Counted from the first letter of the stretch, positions 15,225 through 24,991 are shown. The stretch: DNA of 64,000 nucleotides from Paracoccus chinensis (GCF_900102885.1 NZ_FNGE01000006.1:62001-126000), one strand, 5' to 3'. Program-made: numbers and translations. The notes: generated from the sequence alone by a model not told the origin.

Positions 15225-16402
15225 TCCGCCTCCTGAAGAACGGTTGTCGGCTTCCGGTCGCGCGTGATCTGCACGTTGCGAATGGTGTTCTGAGCGAACA
15301 GGATTTCCATCGCCTCGCGGAAAGCGGCCTTGGTGATGCCTTCTGAATCGGGATGAGCGGCGAACACCGAAGGCGCATAGTTGGGGCCGCTGCGGCTGTT
15401 CACGTCGCGACCCTGTTGGCGCAGCAATCGCAGCAGCTCCATGAACTTGCGCGTGGCCTTGCTCCGGCGCGCGAGGCGGTCAAGGCCGCTCTCTGTCGGA
15501 TCCACGGAGAACACGCCGTCGCGCCACGTCAGGCTGATCTCCTCGCCGGTCGGCCCGTAGTTCGCCTTCATGGTCTGCAGCACCCGCGCATCGGGGTTGG
15601 GTTCTTCGTCGCCCTGAATGACGCGATGAAGGTAGAGCCGCGACCGCACCGAATTGTGCCAGCCGGTGCTGCCCGACATGCCGGTGCCGCTCTGGATGCC
15701 GGAAAGGGACGGATGCGCCAGCAGCACCACCGCACAGCTGTGCCGGATCGCTATGCCGCGCAGGAGGCCGATGAACTGACGCGCTTGGGCTCGGTCGTTC
15801 TCGTTTCCTGGGAACAGGTCCGCCAGCGTGTCCAGCACCACCAGGGCGGGCCGCAGGTCGGTCAGGAAGGCATCCAGTTCCCGGAACAGGTCCGTGATCC
15901 TCTGGTGCCCGGTGCGCGCGTCCAGCGCGGTCAGCAGCGCGTCCTCGCCCGCGAGGCTGCGCAGTGACAGCTGGTCCAGGTCGAGGAAGTCCGCGCCGCC
16001 GGCCTGCAGGATGCCCGCGAGTCGGCGGTGCAGTTCCGCCTCATCATCCTCGGCCGAGACATACAGCGCGGTGCCGCCCGCGACCTGGCGGCCGATCCAC
16101 GGCCTGCCCAGGGCGCAGGCGACGGCCAGCTGCAGCGCCAGCAGTGACTTGCCGGTGCCGCCGTCGCCCGACAGCAGCGTGACGGTGCCGGACGGAATCA
16201 TGCCGGGAACCAGCCAGTCGCGGACGGGCACCTCGCGGCCGTCCAGTTCGGCCGCCGAGAAGAACCGGCTCTTGCGGGCGTTCCGATCCGTGCGTTTCGC
16301 CTTCTCGGCGGCGAAGTTCACCACGGTCGGGCCGCCGGCCATCTCTGCCCACGGCGTGGTGTCAGTGTCCTCGGGGCGGTCGCGCTTGTCATCGTCAGCC
16401 AT
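15221..16402 (-). CDS. RepA-type hexameric helicase-like ATPase (AAA_25 family)
   Basis: The 393-residue protein resembles RSF1010 RepA-like replicative ATPases. Walker A GDGGTGKS is at residues 79-86, Walker B is LVVLDTLADLF, and GIQSGTGMSGSTGWHNSVRSRLYL resembles the motif 3-4 region. A C-terminal winged-helix-like segment (KAAFREAMEILF) follows. It likely drives autonomous replication of the excised element. The ATG at 16402 fits homology; the frame upstream overlaps the previous gene. It starts eight bases inside the upstream gene, and its stop overlaps the next start. Confidence 0.85.
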   Translation of the reverse strand: MADDDKRDRPEDTDTTPWAEMAGGPTVVNFAAEKAKRTDRNARKSRFFSAAELDGREVPVRDWLVPGMIPSGTVTLLSGDGGTGKSLLALQLAVACALGRPWIGRQVAGGTALYVSAEDDEAELHRRLAGILQAGGADFLDLDQLSLRSLAGEDALLTALDARTGHQRITDLFRELDAFLTDLRPALVVLDTLADLFPGNENDRAQARQFIGLLRGIAIRHSCAVVLLAHPSLSGIQSGTGMSGSTGWHNSVRSRLYLHRVIQGDEEPNPDARVLQTMKANYGPTGEEISLTWRDGVFSVDPTESGLDRLARRSKATRKFMELLRLLRQQGRDVNSRSGPNYAPSVFAAHPDSEGITKAAFREAMEILFAQNTIRNVQITRDRKPTTVLQEAE

Positions 16403-16823
16403 GACGCGCCCCCGTGATATAGGCCACGAATGAACGGCGGGCGGGTTCGGGCATCGCCTCGTAGCTGGCCAGCGCCATGGCCTTGCGCTGCCGGTCAGAG
16501 GCGCTGGCAGCCCACCACCGGGCGTCCTGCATGTCATCGATCAGCGCCAGCGCCCGCCAGTCGGGCTCAATCGCGTCCAGCATGGTTTCGAGAAAAGAAA
16601 CGCGATCCTGGGCGCTGCAATTCATCAGCGCGGACACAAGTGCGCTTGCAGCCGCCTGGCGCTTCAGGTTATGGTCGAACCAGCTCCAAAAGCTATTCTG
16701 ATTTGTCCCGGTTGCGCCCGCCAGCGCACCGGGATTTTCTTTTGCGCCCCCCCTTGAGAGGTTCGCCACGTCCCGATTTTCGCCAGTGTTTTCAATGCGG
16801 CGATTTTCAGGGTTCGCCAGCAT
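16395..16823 (-). CDS. unknown first gene of the element (142 aa)
   Basis: The 142-residue protein has a polar, Asn-rich N-terminus (MLANPENRRIENTGENRDV). Its helical body contains SFWSWFDHNLKRQAAASALVSALM and a Trp-rich stretch (DARWWAASASDRQRKAM). It could be a DNA-binding or replication accessory factor given its coupling to the RepA-like gene, but no family was recognised. AAGGG lies only three bases before the ATG, a weak site. Only 30 bases separate it from attR, leaving no room for a normal promoter inside the element. Confidence 0.6.
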   Translation of the reverse strand: MLANPENRRIENTGENRDVANLSRGGAKENPGALAGATGTNQNSFWSWFDHNLKRQAAASALVSALMNCSAQDRVSFLETMLDAIEPDWRALALIDDMQDARWWAASASDRQRKAMALASYEAMPEPARRSFVAYITGARHG

Positions 16824-16853
16824 AGTCCCTTGAAAGGCTTGGCTTACGCCCTG

Positions 16854-16869
16854 CCCTCCGGGCCTACCA
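16854..16869 (+). other. attR core
   Basis: This is an exact 16-bp duplicate of the tRNA 3' end, CCCTCCGGGCCTACCA, with no tRNA body upstream. It marks the right boundary of the element. It lies six bases from the stop codon of the chromosomal yigZ-like gene, which is therefore undisturbed. Confidence 0.9.
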
Positions 16870-16875
16870 CCCGCC

Positions 16876-17244
16876 TCAGGTCGGCCGATGCGCGAGGTAA
16901 TGGCGCACCGCGCCGATCACGTGGCGGAAGCGGTCGCCACCCAGGTGCTTGCCGCCGTACCAGCGCGTGACCACGACCAGGTGGTCGTCCAGCCCCTCGC
17001 TTTCCAGCATCCGCAGGATGATCGCGCCGGCGCCGGATTCGCCGTCGTCGGCCTTGAGCCCCTCGCCGCCCAGCCGCGCGGCCCAGCTGTTGTGCGTGGC
17101 CTTGGCGAAGCGGCGGACGGATTTCAGTTCGGCCAGCCGCGCGTCGATCCCGGCGCGGTCCGCCACCGGCCCGCCCGAGACCGCATAGACCGAGCCCCGG
17201 TCCGAGATGATGCGGTCGAAGACGGCCAGCGGCGGGGCGGACAT
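16876..17244 (-). CDS. YigZ/IMPACT family protein (UPF0029), short form
   Basis: The 122-residue protein carries the UPF0029 core: KATHNSWAARLG, DDGESGAGAIILRMLESEGLDDHLVVVTRWYGGKHLGGDRF. E. coli YigZ has about 200 residues with a second domain that is absent here, so this is a single-domain form. The molecular role of bacterial members is unclear; eukaryotic IMPACT affects translation control. Its ATG abuts the fhs stop, so the two share a transcript. The element is inserted six bases after its stop. Confidence 0.85.
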   Translation of the reverse strand: MSAPPLAVFDRIISDRGSVYAVSGGPVADRAGIDARLAELKSVRRFAKATHNSWAARLGGEGLKADDGESGAGAIILRMLESEGLDDHLVVVTRWYGGKHLGGDRFRHVIGAVRHYLAHRPT

Positions 17245-18909
17245 TCAGAACAGCCCCTCGATCCGGCCGTGCGAGTCGAGGCCGATGCGATTCGCGGCAG
17301 GCTCGCGCGGCAGGCCGGGCATGGTCATGATATCGCCGCAGATGGCGACCACGAAGCCTGCGCCCGCGGCCAGCCGCACCTCGCGCACGGGGATGGTGAA
17401 GCCGGTGGGTGCCCCGTGCAGGGTCGGGTCGGCCGAGAAGCTGTAGGGGGTCTTGGCCATGCAGACCGGCAGATGGCCGTAATCCGCCTGCCACGCGTCC
17501 AGCCGGGCCCGCACGGCCGGGGGCGCCTCGACCCGCGCCGCGCCATAGATGCGGGTGCAGATCGTCTCGATCTTCTCCCACAGCGGCATCTCGTCGGGAT
17601 ACAGCGGGCGGAAGTCCGAGGGTTGGGCCGACAGCCGCAGGACCTCGCGGGCGAGATCCTCGGCCCCTGCCCCGCCCTTGGCCCAATGGCGGCACAGGAT
17701 GGCACGCACGCCCTCGGCTTCGGCAGCATCCTGGACGGCGGCGATCTCGGCGGCGGTGTCGGTGGCGAAGTGGTTGATCGCCACGACGACCGGCAGGCCA
17801 TAGCCCTGCAGGTTGCGGATGTGGCGGGTCAGGTTCGCCGCACCCGCGCGAACGGCCGTGACGTTCTCGGATCCCAGGTCGGCGCGCGCAACGCCTCCGT
17901 TCATCTTCAGCGCGCGGACGGTCGCGACCAGCACGACGGCGGCAGGCGACAGGCCCGCCTTGCGGCACTTGATCCCCAGAAACTTTTCAGCCCCCAGATC
18001 CGCGCCGAAGCCGGCTTCCGTCACGACGAAGTCCGACAGCCGCAGCGCCGTGCGGGTGGCGAGGACCGAGTTGCAGCCATGCGCGATATTGGCAAAGGGG
18101 CCGCCGTGAACCAGCGCGGGGTTGTTTTCCAGCGTCTGTACCAGGTTCGGTTGCAGGGCGTCGCGCAGCAGCACTGTCATGGCGCCGTCGGCCTGAAGGT
18201 CGCGCGCCGTCACGGGCTGTCCGGCGCGGGTCTGGGCCACGATGATGCGCCCCAACCGGTCCTGCAGGTCCGCAAGGTCGTCCGCCAGGCAGAGGATCGC
18301 CATCACTTCCGAAGCCACGGTGATGTCGAAGCCCGATTCGCGCGGCACGCCGTTGGCCGTCCCGCCCAGGCCCAGCACCAGGTCGCGCAGGGCGCGGTCG
18401 TTCATGTCCATCACGCGCCGCCAGGTGATCCGGCGCGGATCGATGTCCAGCGCGTTGCCCCAGTGGACGTGGTTGTCGATCATCGCCGCCAGAAGGTTGT
18501 GGGCGCTGGTGATCGCATGGAAGTCGCCCGTGAAATGGAGGTTCATGTCCTCCATCGGGATCACCTGGGCGTGGCCGCCGCCCGCAGCCCCGCCCTTCAT
18601 GCCGAAGTTCGGGCCCAGAGAGGCCTCGCGGATGCAGACGGTTGCGCGCTGGCCAATGCGGTTCAGCGCGTCCCCCAGGCCAACGGTGGTCGTGGTCTTG
18701 CCCTCGCCGGCAGGCGTCGGGTTGATCGCGGTGACAAGGACCAGCTTCCCCTCGGGCCGGTGCCGGAGGCCGTCGATGAAATCGCGCGAGATCTTGGCCT
18801 TGTCATGGCCGTAGGGAAGGATCTCCTCGGACCCGATCCCCAGCCGTTCGGCGATCCGGGCGATGGGCAGTTTCGTCGCCGCGCGGGCGATCTCGATGTC
18901 GGTCTTCAT
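17245..18909 (-). CDS. fhs: formate--tetrahydrofolate ligase
   Basis: Fhs joins formate to THF with ATP to give 10-formyl-THF, feeding purine synthesis (PurN) and formate assimilation. The 554-residue protein is full length. It shows the nucleotide-binding [19 protein letters not shown] (near residues 66-84), the N-terminal GHDKAKIS, and the conserved [28 protein letters not shown] region. The ATG at 18909 has an AGGGGA site upstream; an earlier in-frame codon would add an unconserved tail. It precedes the yigZ-like gene. Confidence 0.95.
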   Translation of the reverse strand: MKTDIEIARAATKLPIARIAERLGIGSEEILPYGHDKAKISRDFIDGLRHRPEGKLVLVTAINPTPAGEGKTTTTVGLGDALNRIGQRATVCIREASLGPNFGMKGGAAGGGHAQVIPMEDMNLHFTGDFHAITSAHNLLAAMIDNHVHWGNALDIDPRRITWRRVMDMNDRALRDLVLGLGGTANGVPRESGFDITVASEVMAILCLADDLADLQDRLGRIIVAQTRAGQPVTARDLQADGAMTVLLRDALQPNLVQTLENNPALVHGGPFANIAHGCNSVLATRTALRLSDFVVTEAGFGADLGAEKFLGIKCRKAGLSPAAVVLVATVRALKMNGGVARADLGSENVTAVRAGAANLTRHIRNLQGYGLPVVVAINHFATDTAAEIAAVQDAAEAEGVRAILCRHWAKGGAGAEDLAREVLRLSAQPSDFRPLYPDEMPLWEKIETICTRIYGAARVEAPPAVRARLDAWQADYGHLPVCMAKTPYSFSADPTLHGAPTGFTIPVREVRLAAGAGFVVAICGDIMTMPGLPREPAANRIGLDSHGRIEGLF

Positions 18910-18956
18910 TGGCGTCCCCTGTTCCGCGCCCGACCCTAGCCTGCGTCGCGCGCCCG

Positions 18957-18993
18957 CAAAAGGCATCGCCGCCCGGACAAGCCGGGCGGCGAT
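18957..18993 (-). terminator. Rho-independent-like terminator after nrdJ
   Basis: A 12-bp perfect stem, ATCGCCGCCCGG with CCGGGCGGCGAT around a five-base loop (18965-18993), lies 38 bases past the nrdJ stop. In the leftward direction it is followed by GCCTTTTG, a short U-run. It would separate nrdJ from fhs. Confidence 0.65.
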
Positions 18994-19030
18994 CGGTCAC
19001 GTCCCTCGTGTTATCCTGTGTGACCTTGTC

Positions 19031-22000
19031 TCAGCTGCAGCCCGAGGTGCCGCCGCAGGTGTTGCACTTCATGCAGGTGCCGTTGCGGACCAGCGTGTAG
19101 TTGCCGCATTCGCCGCAGGGGTCGCCCTCGTAGCCCTGCATCTTCGCCTTGGCGCGCGGGTCCAGCGTGACCGTGGCGACGCCCACCTCGAAGCTCGCCT
19201 GCGTCTCGGCCAGGCTGGAGGACACGGCGACCGTCGAGACCCCGCCCTGCAGCACCATCAGGTCGCGCGGCAGGCGCTTGCGCAGGTAGCCGGTCGAACT
19301 GATCTGGCGCAGCAGTTCCACCGACTTCGAGGCATTGCCCTCGCCCGAAGTCTCGGGCCGGCCCTCGTTCTCGCCGCCACCCAGCGTGTCGAAGCTCGCG
19401 CCGTTCGGCTTCACATGGGCAAGGTCCGTGCGGTCCAGATAGGACACGGCCAGTTCCCGGAAAATGTAGTCCAGGATCGAGGTCGCGTTCTTGATCGAGT
19501 CGTTGCCCTGCACCATCCCCGCGGGTTCGAAGCGGGTGAAGGTGAAGGCGTCCACGAACTCCTCCAGCGGCACGCCATATTGCAGGCCCACGGACACGGC
19601 GATGGCGAAGTTGTTCATCATCGCCCGGAAGCCCGCGCCTTCCTTGTGCATGTCGATGAAGATCTCGCCCAGCTTGCCGTCGTCGTATTCGCCGGTGCGC
19701 AGGTAGACCTTGTGGCCACCGATGATCGCCTTCTGCGTATAACCCTTGCGGCGGGCCGGCAGCTTCTGGCGGTTCGAGCGGGCGGCTTCCTTGACGATGA
19801 TCCGCTCGACGATCTTCTCGGCGATGACAGCGGCCTTTTCCTGCGGGCTGCCGGATTCCAGCACCTCGGCAGCCTCGTCGTCATCCTCGACCAGGGCTGC
19901 GGCCAGCGGCTGCGACAGCTTGGACCCGTCGCGGTAAAGGGCGTTGGCCTTGATACCCAGCGACCAGGACAGCTCATAGGCCGCCAGCGCATCCTCGATC
20001 GTCGCCGTGTTCGGCATGTTGATCGTCTTCGAAATGGCGCCCGAGATGAAGCTCTGCGCCGCCGCCATCATGCGGATGTGGCTTTCGACCGACAGGTAGC
20101 GCGTGCCCTTCTTGCCGCAGGCATTGGCACAGTCGAAGACGGCGTAATGCTCGGGCTTGAGGTGCGGCGCGCCTTCCAGCGTCATTGTCCCGCAGACATG
20201 GTCGTTCGCGGCCTCGATCTGCGCGCGGGTGAAGCCCAGGTGCCGCAGCAGGTCGAAGCTGGGGTCTGCCAGCTTCTCGGCCGGGATGCCCAGGGTGCGC
20301 TTGCAGAAATCCTCGCCCAGCGTCCACTGGTTGAAGACGAAGCGGATGTCGAAGGCCGAGGCCAGCGCCGCGTCCACCTTTTCCAGTTCGCGCGGGCCGA
20401 AGCCGTGGCCGACCAGCGCGGGATGGTTGATGCCGGGGCAGTTGCCAAGCGAGGCGTGGCCCACGGCATAGGCCACGATTTCCTCGATCTGGGCCGAGGA
20501 ATAGCCCAGCACCTCCAGCGCGGCCGGAACCGACTGGTTGATGATCTTGAAGTAGCCGCCGCCGGCGAGCTTCTTGAACTTGACCAGCGCGAAGTCGGGC
20601 TCGATCCCGGTGGTGTCGCAGTCCATGACCAGGCCGATGGTGCCCGTGGGCGCGATCACGGTGGTCTGGGCGTTGCGGAAGCCGTTCTCCTCGCCCAGCG
20701 CCAGCGCCTTGTCCCAGGCGCGCTGCGCCATGGTGGCCAACACCGGATCGGGGCAGTTGTCCACGTCCAGTTCGACCGGGTTGACGTTCACGGCCTCGTA
20801 TTCGCCGGTGCCGTGGGCCGCGGCGCGGTGGTTGCGGATCACCCGCAGCATGGCGTCGGCGTTGCGGGCATAACCCGGGAAAGGCCCGAGTTCGCCCGCC
20901 ATCTCGGCCGAAGTCGCATAGGAGACCCCGGTCATCAGCGCGGTCAGCGCGCCGCAGAGCGCCCGGCCCTCGTCGCTGTCATAGCTGAGGCCGAGGTTCA
21001 TCAGCAGGCCGCCGATGTTGGCGTAACCGAGGCCCAGCGTGCGGAAGTCATAGGACCGCTGCGCAATCTCCTTCGACGGGAATTGCGCCATCAGCACGCT
21101 GATCTCCAACGTGACGGTCCAGAGCCGGGTGGCATGGACATAACCCTCGGCGTCGAACTGGCCGGCCTTGAGGAAGGTCAGCAGGTTCATGGACGCAAGG
21201 TTGCAGGCCGTGTCGTCCAGGAACATGTATTCCGAGCAGGGGTTCGAGCCCCGGATCGGCCCGTCGGCCGGGCAGGTGTGCCAGGCGTTCACCGTGTCGT
21301 GGAACTGGATGCCGGGGTCGGCGCAGGCCCATGCGGCGTGCCCGATCTGGTCCCACAATTCGCGCGCCTTGACGGTCTTGGCGGTCTTGCCGTCGGTGCG
21401 GCGGATCAGCGTCCAGTCGGCGTCGTCCTTCACGGCCTTCAGGAAGGCGTCGGTGACGCGGACCGAGTTGTTCGAGTTCTGGCCCGAGACCGAGGCATAG
21501 GCCTCGGAGTCCCAGTCAGTGTCATAGGTCGGAAACTCGATCGAGTCGAAGCCCTGGCGCGCGTATTGCAGCACGCGGTTGATGTAGGTTTCCGGGATCA
21601 TCGCCTTCTTGGCGGACCGGATCGCGCCTTTCAGCGCCTCGTTCTTCGCCGGGTCGGTCGCGTCCTCGGCGCTGCCGTCCAAATGGCGGATCGCGGCGAA
21701 GATCTCGTTCAGCTTCGCCTCGTGCATCTTCGAGCCGGCCACGAGGCTCGCGACCTTCTGCTCCTCGATGACCTTCCAGTTGATAAAGGACTCGATGTCG
21801 GGGTGATCCATGTCGCAAATCACCATCTTGGCCGCACGGCGCGTGGTGCCGCCCGACTTGATCGCGCCCGCCGCGCGGTCGCCGATCTTCAGGAAGCCCA
21901 TCAGGCCCGAGGACTTGCCGCCGCCCGAGAGCTTCTCGCCCTCGCCGCGCAGCGACGAGAAGTTGGTGCCAGTGCCCGAGCCATACTTGAACAGCCGCGC

Positions 22001-22663
22001 CTCGCGGACCCACAGGTCCATGATGCCGCCTTCGTTCACCAGGTCGTCGGCGACGGACTGGATGAAGCAGGCGTGGGGCTGGGGATGCTCATAGGCCGAG
22101 TTCGACTTGACCAGTTCGCCGGTCTGGAAATCGACGTAGAAGTGGCCTTGGCTCGGCCCGTCGATGCCATAGGCCCAGTGCAGGCCGGTGTTGAACCACT
22201 GCGGCGAGTTCGGCGCGCCCATCTGGCGGGCCAGCATGAAGCGCATCTCGTCGTAATAGGCGCGGGCGTCGGATTCGGTCGTGAAGTAGCCGCCCTTCCA
22301 GCCCCAGTAGGCCCAGGCGCCGGCCAGGCGGTCGAAGACCTGCCGCGCCGAGGTCTCGCCGACAAAGCGCTTGTCCTCGGGCAGCTTCGCCAGCGCGGCC
22401 TCGTCGGGGACCGAGCGCCACAGGAACTCGGGCACACCCTTTTCCTTCACGCGCTTCAGCGCGGCAGGGACACCCGCCTTGCGGAAGTATTTCTGCGCGA
22501 TGACGTCGGATGCGACCTGGCTCCAGCCCTCGGGCACCTCGACGGACTCGTTGCGGAAGACGACCGTGCCGTCCGGGTTGCGGATTTCCGAGGCCGTGGT
22601 GGTGAACGCAACGGCGCCATAGGCCCCGCTGTCTTCCGTCGTGAAACGCCGTTCGATCTTCAT
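19031..22663 (-). CDS. nrdJ: adenosylcobalamin-dependent (class II) ribonucleoside-diphosphate reductase
   Basis: This enzyme makes deoxyribonucleotides using a cobalamin-generated thiyl radical, so it needs neither oxygen nor an NrdB subunit. The 1210-residue protein is typical of the long alphaproteobacterial form. It contains the active-site region [22 protein letters not shown], the later [32 protein letters not shown] block, and a C-terminal zinc-ribbon-like set of Cys pairs ([16 protein letters not shown]). The ATG at 22663 is chosen over a GTG nine codons upstream because GGGCGG precedes it. It is the last gene before a terminator and has a long regulatory upstream region. No intein or frameshift is evident. 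Confidence 0.95.
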   Translation of the reverse strand: MKIERRFTTEDSGAYGAVAFTTTASEIRNPDGTVVFRNESVEVPEGWSQVASDVIAQKYFRKAGVPAALKRVKEKGVPEFLWRSVPDEAALAKLPEDKRFVGETSARQVFDRLAGAWAYWGWKGGYFTTESDARAYYDEMRFMLARQMGAPNSPQWFNTGLHWAYGIDGPSQGHFYVDFQTGELVKSNSAYEHPQPHACFIQSVADDLVNEGGIMDLWVREARLFKYGSGTGTNFSSLRGEGEKLSGGGKSSGLMGFLKIGDRAAGAIKSGGTTRRAAKMVICDMDHPDIESFINWKVIEEQKVASLVAGSKMHEAKLNEIFAAIRHLDGSAEDATDPAKNEALKGAIRSAKKAMIPETYINRVLQYARQGFDSIEFPTYDTDWDSEAYASVSGQNSNNSVRVTDAFLKAVKDDADWTLIRRTDGKTAKTVKARELWDQIGHAAWACADPGIQFHDTVNAWHTCPADGPIRGSNPCSEYMFLDDTACNLASMNLLTFLKAGQFDAEGYVHATRLWTVTLEISVLMAQFPSKEIAQRSYDFRTLGLGYANIGGLLMNLGLSYDSDEGRALCGALTALMTGVSYATSAEMAGELGPFPGYARNADAMLRVIRNHRAAAHGTGEYEAVNVNPVELDVDNCPDPVLATMAQRAWDKALALGEENGFRNAQTTVIAPTGTIGLVMDCDTTGIEPDFALVKFKKLAGGGYFKIINQSVPAALEVLGYSSAQIEEIVAYAVGHASLGNCPGINHPALVGHGFGPRELEKVDAALASAFDIRFVFNQWTLGEDFCKRTLGIPAEKLADPSFDLLRHLGFTRAQIEAANDHVCGTMTLEGAPHLKPEHYAVFDCANACGKKGTRYLSVESHIRMMAAAQSFISGAISKTINMPNTATIEDALAAYELSWSLGIKANALYRDGSKLSQPLAAALVEDDDEAAEVLESGSPQEKAAVIAEKIVERIIVKEAARSNRQKLPARRKGYTQKAIIGGHKVYLRTGEYDDGKLGEIFIDMHKEGAGFRAMMNNFAIAVSVGLQYGVPLEEFVDAFTFTRFEPAGMVQGNDSIKNATSILDYIFRELAVSYLDRTDLAHVKPNGASFDTLGGGENEGRPETSGEGNASKSVELLRQISSTGYLRKRLPRDLMVLQGGVSTVAVSSSLAETQASFEVGVATVTLDPRAKAKMQGYEGDPCGECGNYTLVRNGTCMKCNTCGGTSGCS

Positions 22664-22714
22664 GATCCGCCCTCTCTGTCCTGACTGCACCGCGCTGCCT
22701 GTTCCGGGCTGAGG

Positions 22715-22757
22715 CCACTAGATATTGCGGTTGCCGGTCCAGAACTATCTATAGGGG
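22715..22757 (-). promoter_or_regulatory. candidate NrdR box pair upstream of nrdJ
   Basis: Two AT-rich 10-mers, CTAGATATTG (22718-22727) and CTATCTATAG (22745-22754), resemble the core of NrdR boxes (C-W-A-T-A-T-W-T-W-G-like). They lie about 55-90 bases before the nrdJ start. Their centres are 27 bp apart, shorter than the usual spacing near 31 bp, which lowers confidence. NrdR is the usual repressor of ribonucleotide reductase genes. Confidence 0.4.
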
Positions 22758-22894
22758 CTAAAGTTGCGCCTCGCGCAAGCGGGCTGTTCGGCACGATAAT
22801 CCACAGGCGAAAGGGCTGACGGCGCTAAGAAAATCGCGTCGCGAGGGCCTTCCATCCGCCCTTCCCGGCATCTATCCGAGGCCTCTCAGGCGAC

Positions 22895-22915
22895 ATATGC
22901 ACAGCCTTATCCACA
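22895..22915 (+). promoter_or_regulatory. DnaA boxes upstream of nrdJ
   Basis: TTATCCACA (22907-22915) is a perfect consensus DnaA box. ATATGCACA (22895-22903) next to it differs from TTATGCACA at one base. A third near match, TAATCCACA, lies at 22797-22805, in the same orientation. DnaA is known to act on nrd genes in other bacteria, so control of nrdJ by replication initiation is plausible. Confidence 0.6.
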
Positions 22916-23072
22916 GAATTCTGCAGTTGACAGGACTGGCCGCCCATGCACCCCGCGAAGGAGCCCTGTCCGACTCGTGCAGCCGCCGGTTGTTCGTCCG
23001 GCGGGCGGATCCTGAACAGAATCGCTCGACCCGAGCAGGTTGGCGGGTTCACCGATCGACCCCTGAGCGTCT

Positions 23073-23624
23073 TCACGGATGCAGAATGGTGCCCACGTCG
23101 GTGACGATCATGTCGAGCGGCTGGTCGAAGGGCTCGGCCGGGATGGCGGGAAGGCGCTGGACCTCCCAGGCGAGGCCGATGGCCGCGACCGGGCCGGACT
23201 TCCGCAGCAGTTCCAGCGTCCTGTCGTAATAGCCGCCGCCATAGCCAAGCCGGTTCAGCCCCCCGTCGAAGGCCACCAGCGGCACGATCAGCACCTCCGG
23301 CCTGACCTCGGGCAGCGAATCAGGCGGCTGGCTGGTGCCCAGCGGGCCGGGCTCCAAGGCTTCGCCCTGCCATAAACGGAAGACCAGCGGCACGGCTCGG
23401 CCCGGCACCACCGGCAGGCACAGGGCGCCGCCATGGGCGCGCATGGCGGGCAGTGGATCGGGCTCGTCCCGCATCGGCCAGTAGCCTGCAAGGACGCGAC
23501 CGGCATGGGGTGCCAGCGCCTTGCGCAGGTGGCGGTCCAGCGCCTCCTGGTCGCCCCCCTGCCCGCGCGCGGCCAGCGCCTGCGCCCGCAGCCCGGCCTT
23601 TGCGGCGCTCAGATCAGAAGCCAT
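23073..23624 (-). CDS. 5-formyltetrahydrofolate cyclo-ligase
   Basis: This enzyme converts 5-formyl-THF to 5,10-methenyl-THF with ATP, recycling a storage folate. The 183-residue protein has the expected C-terminal substrate/ATP region VPLVAFDGGLNRLGYGGGYYDRTL, where GYGGGYYDR is the family signature. It starts inside the 3' end of mgtE (16-base overlap), so the two are co-transcribed. In gammaproteobacteria the gene is linked to ssrS; here the overlap with mgtE leaves no space upstream for that. Confidence 0.92.
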   Translation of the reverse strand: MASDLSAAKAGLRAQALAARGQGGDQEALDRHLRKALAPHAGRVLAGYWPMRDEPDPLPAMRAHGGALCLPVVPGRAVPLVFRLWQGEALEPGPLGTSQPPDSLPEVRPEVLIVPLVAFDGGLNRLGYGGGYYDRTLELLRKSGPVAAIGLAWEVQRLPAIPAEPFDQPLDMIVTDVGTILHP

Positions 23625-24991
23625 GTCGCGAGTCCCAGAAAGGCGAGAAAGCCCATCACGTCGGTCAGCGTCGTGACGAAAGTGCCGGAAGCCAGCGCCG
23701 GGTCGAGGCCGAAGCGTTCCAGCGTGAGGGGAACCAGCACGCCCCCCAGTGCGGCCACGATCTGGTTCACGATCATGGCCATGGCCAGCACAGCCCCGAG
23801 GCGCGCATCCCCGAAGACAAGCATCCCCACCAGCCCCAGGATCAGGGCCAGCCCGAGGCCGTTCAGAACGCCCGCAACCAGTTCGCGCCGGATCACGCGG
23901 GGCGCGGTCGAGCGGTTCAGGTCGCGCGTGGCCAGCGCACGGACTGCCACGGCCAGCGACTGCGTGCCCGCGATCCCGCCGGTCGAGGCCACGATCGGCA
24001 TCAGCGCCGCCAGGACCACCAAAGTGGCGATGGTGTCCTCGAACTGCGCGATCACCAGGGCCGACAGCGAGGCCGTGAACAGGTTGGTCACCAGCCAGGG
24101 CAGGCGCTGGCGGGCAGTCGCCAGGGCGCTGTCGGAGACATGGCTGTCAGTGTTGACGCCCGACAGGCGCAGCATGTCCTCTTCATGCTCTTCGTCCAGG
24201 ACGGTCATGGCGTCGTCGATGGTGATGACGCCCACCAGCCGGTCGTGATCGTCCACCACGGGCGCCGAGATGATGTGATACTTGTTGAAGGCATAGGCGA
24301 CGTCGCCCTCGTCCTGACGGGCCGAGATGGTGCGGAAGCTGTCCTCGGTGATGTCGCGCAGGCGGGTTCCGCGCTGCGAGGACAGCAGCCGGCCCAGCGT
24401 CACGTAACCCACCGGATGACGCCGCGGATCGACCAGGATCATGTGGTAGAACTGGTCGGGCAGCCAGTCCTCGGACCGCAGGTAGTCGATGGCCTCGCCC
24501 ACGGTCCAGTGCTCGGGGGCGGCGACCACTTCGGACTGCATCAGGCGGCCGGCGGAATGTTCGGGCCAGTTCAGCGACTGCTCGACGGCGGCGCGGTCGG
24601 ACTGGTCCAGCGCCGACAGGATCGTCTCGCGCCCGGGGCCCTCCATGTCCTCGACCAGGTCCACGACGTCGTCGCTGTCCATCTCGCGCACGGCGTCGGC
24701 CAGCACCTCGGCAGGAAGCTGCTCGATCACCTCCTCGCGGATGGATTCATCGATTTCCGAGATGATCTCGGCGTCGAACTCCCCGGAATAAAGCCGCACG
24801 AGGCGCTGGCGGCGCTGGGGGGTCAACTGCTCGATCAGGTCGGCGATGTCGGCGCCGTGCAGGGGGTCCAGCAGCGCGTGCAGGCGCGCGCCGTCGTCCT
24901 CGTCGATGGCCTCGGCAATCTCCGCCACGAGGGTCCGGCTGGGGACGAAGTCGTCGTCGCCCGCTTCGGGTTCGGGGCGGATTTCGGTCAT
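23609..24991 (-). CDS. mgtE: magnesium transporter MgtE
   Basis: MgtE is a dimeric Mg2+ channel of the inner membrane gated by its own cytoplasmic domains. The 460-residue protein shows the N domain of helical repeats (residues about 15-135), two CBS domains (about 140-265, including VVDDHDRLVGVITIDDAMTVL) and five membrane spans (about 290-460). The pore region is ALMPIVASTGGIAGTQSLAVAVRALA. All parts are complete. It is first in a short transcript with the 5-formyl-THF cyclo-ligase. Confidence 0.93.
   Translation of the reverse strand: MTEIRPEPEAGDDDFVPSRTLVAEIAEAIDEDDGARLHALLDPLHGADIADLIEQLTPQRRQRLVRLYSGEFDAEIISEIDESIREEVIEQLPAEVLADAVREMDSDDVVDLVEDMEGPGRETILSALDQSDRAAVEQSLNWPEHSAGRLMQSEVVAAPEHWTVGEAIDYLRSEDWLPDQFYHMILVDPRRHPVGYVTLGRLLSSQRGTRLRDITEDSFRTISARQDEGDVAYAFNKYHIISAPVVDDHDRLVGVITIDDAMTVLDEEHEEDMLRLSGVNTDSHVSDSALATARQRLPWLVTNLFTASLSALVIAQFEDTIATLVVLAALMPIVASTGGIAGTQSLAVAVRALATRDLNRSTAPRVIRRELVAGVLNGLGLALILGLVGMLVFGDARLGAVLAMAMIVNQIVAALGGVLVPLTLERFGLDPALASGTFVTTLTDVMGFLAFLGLATWLLI

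Larger units (their letters stand above)
6120..16869. mobile_element. integrated capsid-forming phage satellite (tail-less), tRNA-integrated
   Basis: The element is bounded by two identical 16-bp copies of CCCTCCGGGCCTACCA, the left one being the tRNA 3' end. From right to left it carries: an unknown gene, a RepA-like ATPase, two small genes, terS, terL, an XRE regulator on the other strand, two small genes, a MerR-like gene, portal, a prohead protease/capsid fusion, a gpW-like connector, a small gene and the integrase. Every frame seems intact. No tail tube, tape measure, baseplate, fibre, holin or endolysin gene is present. This matches the plan of capsid-forming satellites such as cf-PICIs, which borrow tails from a helper. 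A prophage that lost its tail block in one deletion is the main alternative. Confidence 0.8.
22664..23072. other. 409-base intergenic region upstream of nrdJ
   Basis: No convincing gene lies here. It holds two candidate NrdR-like boxes near nrdJ, two or three DnaA boxes, and a GC-rich hairpin CCGCCGG/CCGGCGG with an eight-base loop around 22983-23004. The hairpin may terminate the 5-formyl-THF cyclo-ligase transcript. A small RNA cannot be excluded. I looked for 6S RNA and cobalamin riboswitch features and found neither convincingly. Confidence 0.5.

Noticed and set aside
6120..16869. Gene transfer agent cluster
   Set aside because: The block has an integrase, att repeats and a RepA-like gene and lacks all tail genes. 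Rhodobacterales GTA clusters are not flanked by att sites and encode tails.
18863..22684. A 1273-codon plus-strand open frame across nrdJ
   Set aside because: Its composition is typical of the antisense of a GC-rich gene and NrdJ on the other strand is unmistakable.
22664..23072. 6S RNA or cobalamin riboswitch upstream of nrdJ
   Set aside because: A sequence like GGCCAGTCC and a GC hairpin are present, but no long paired rod with a central bubble and no B12-box consensus could be recognised.
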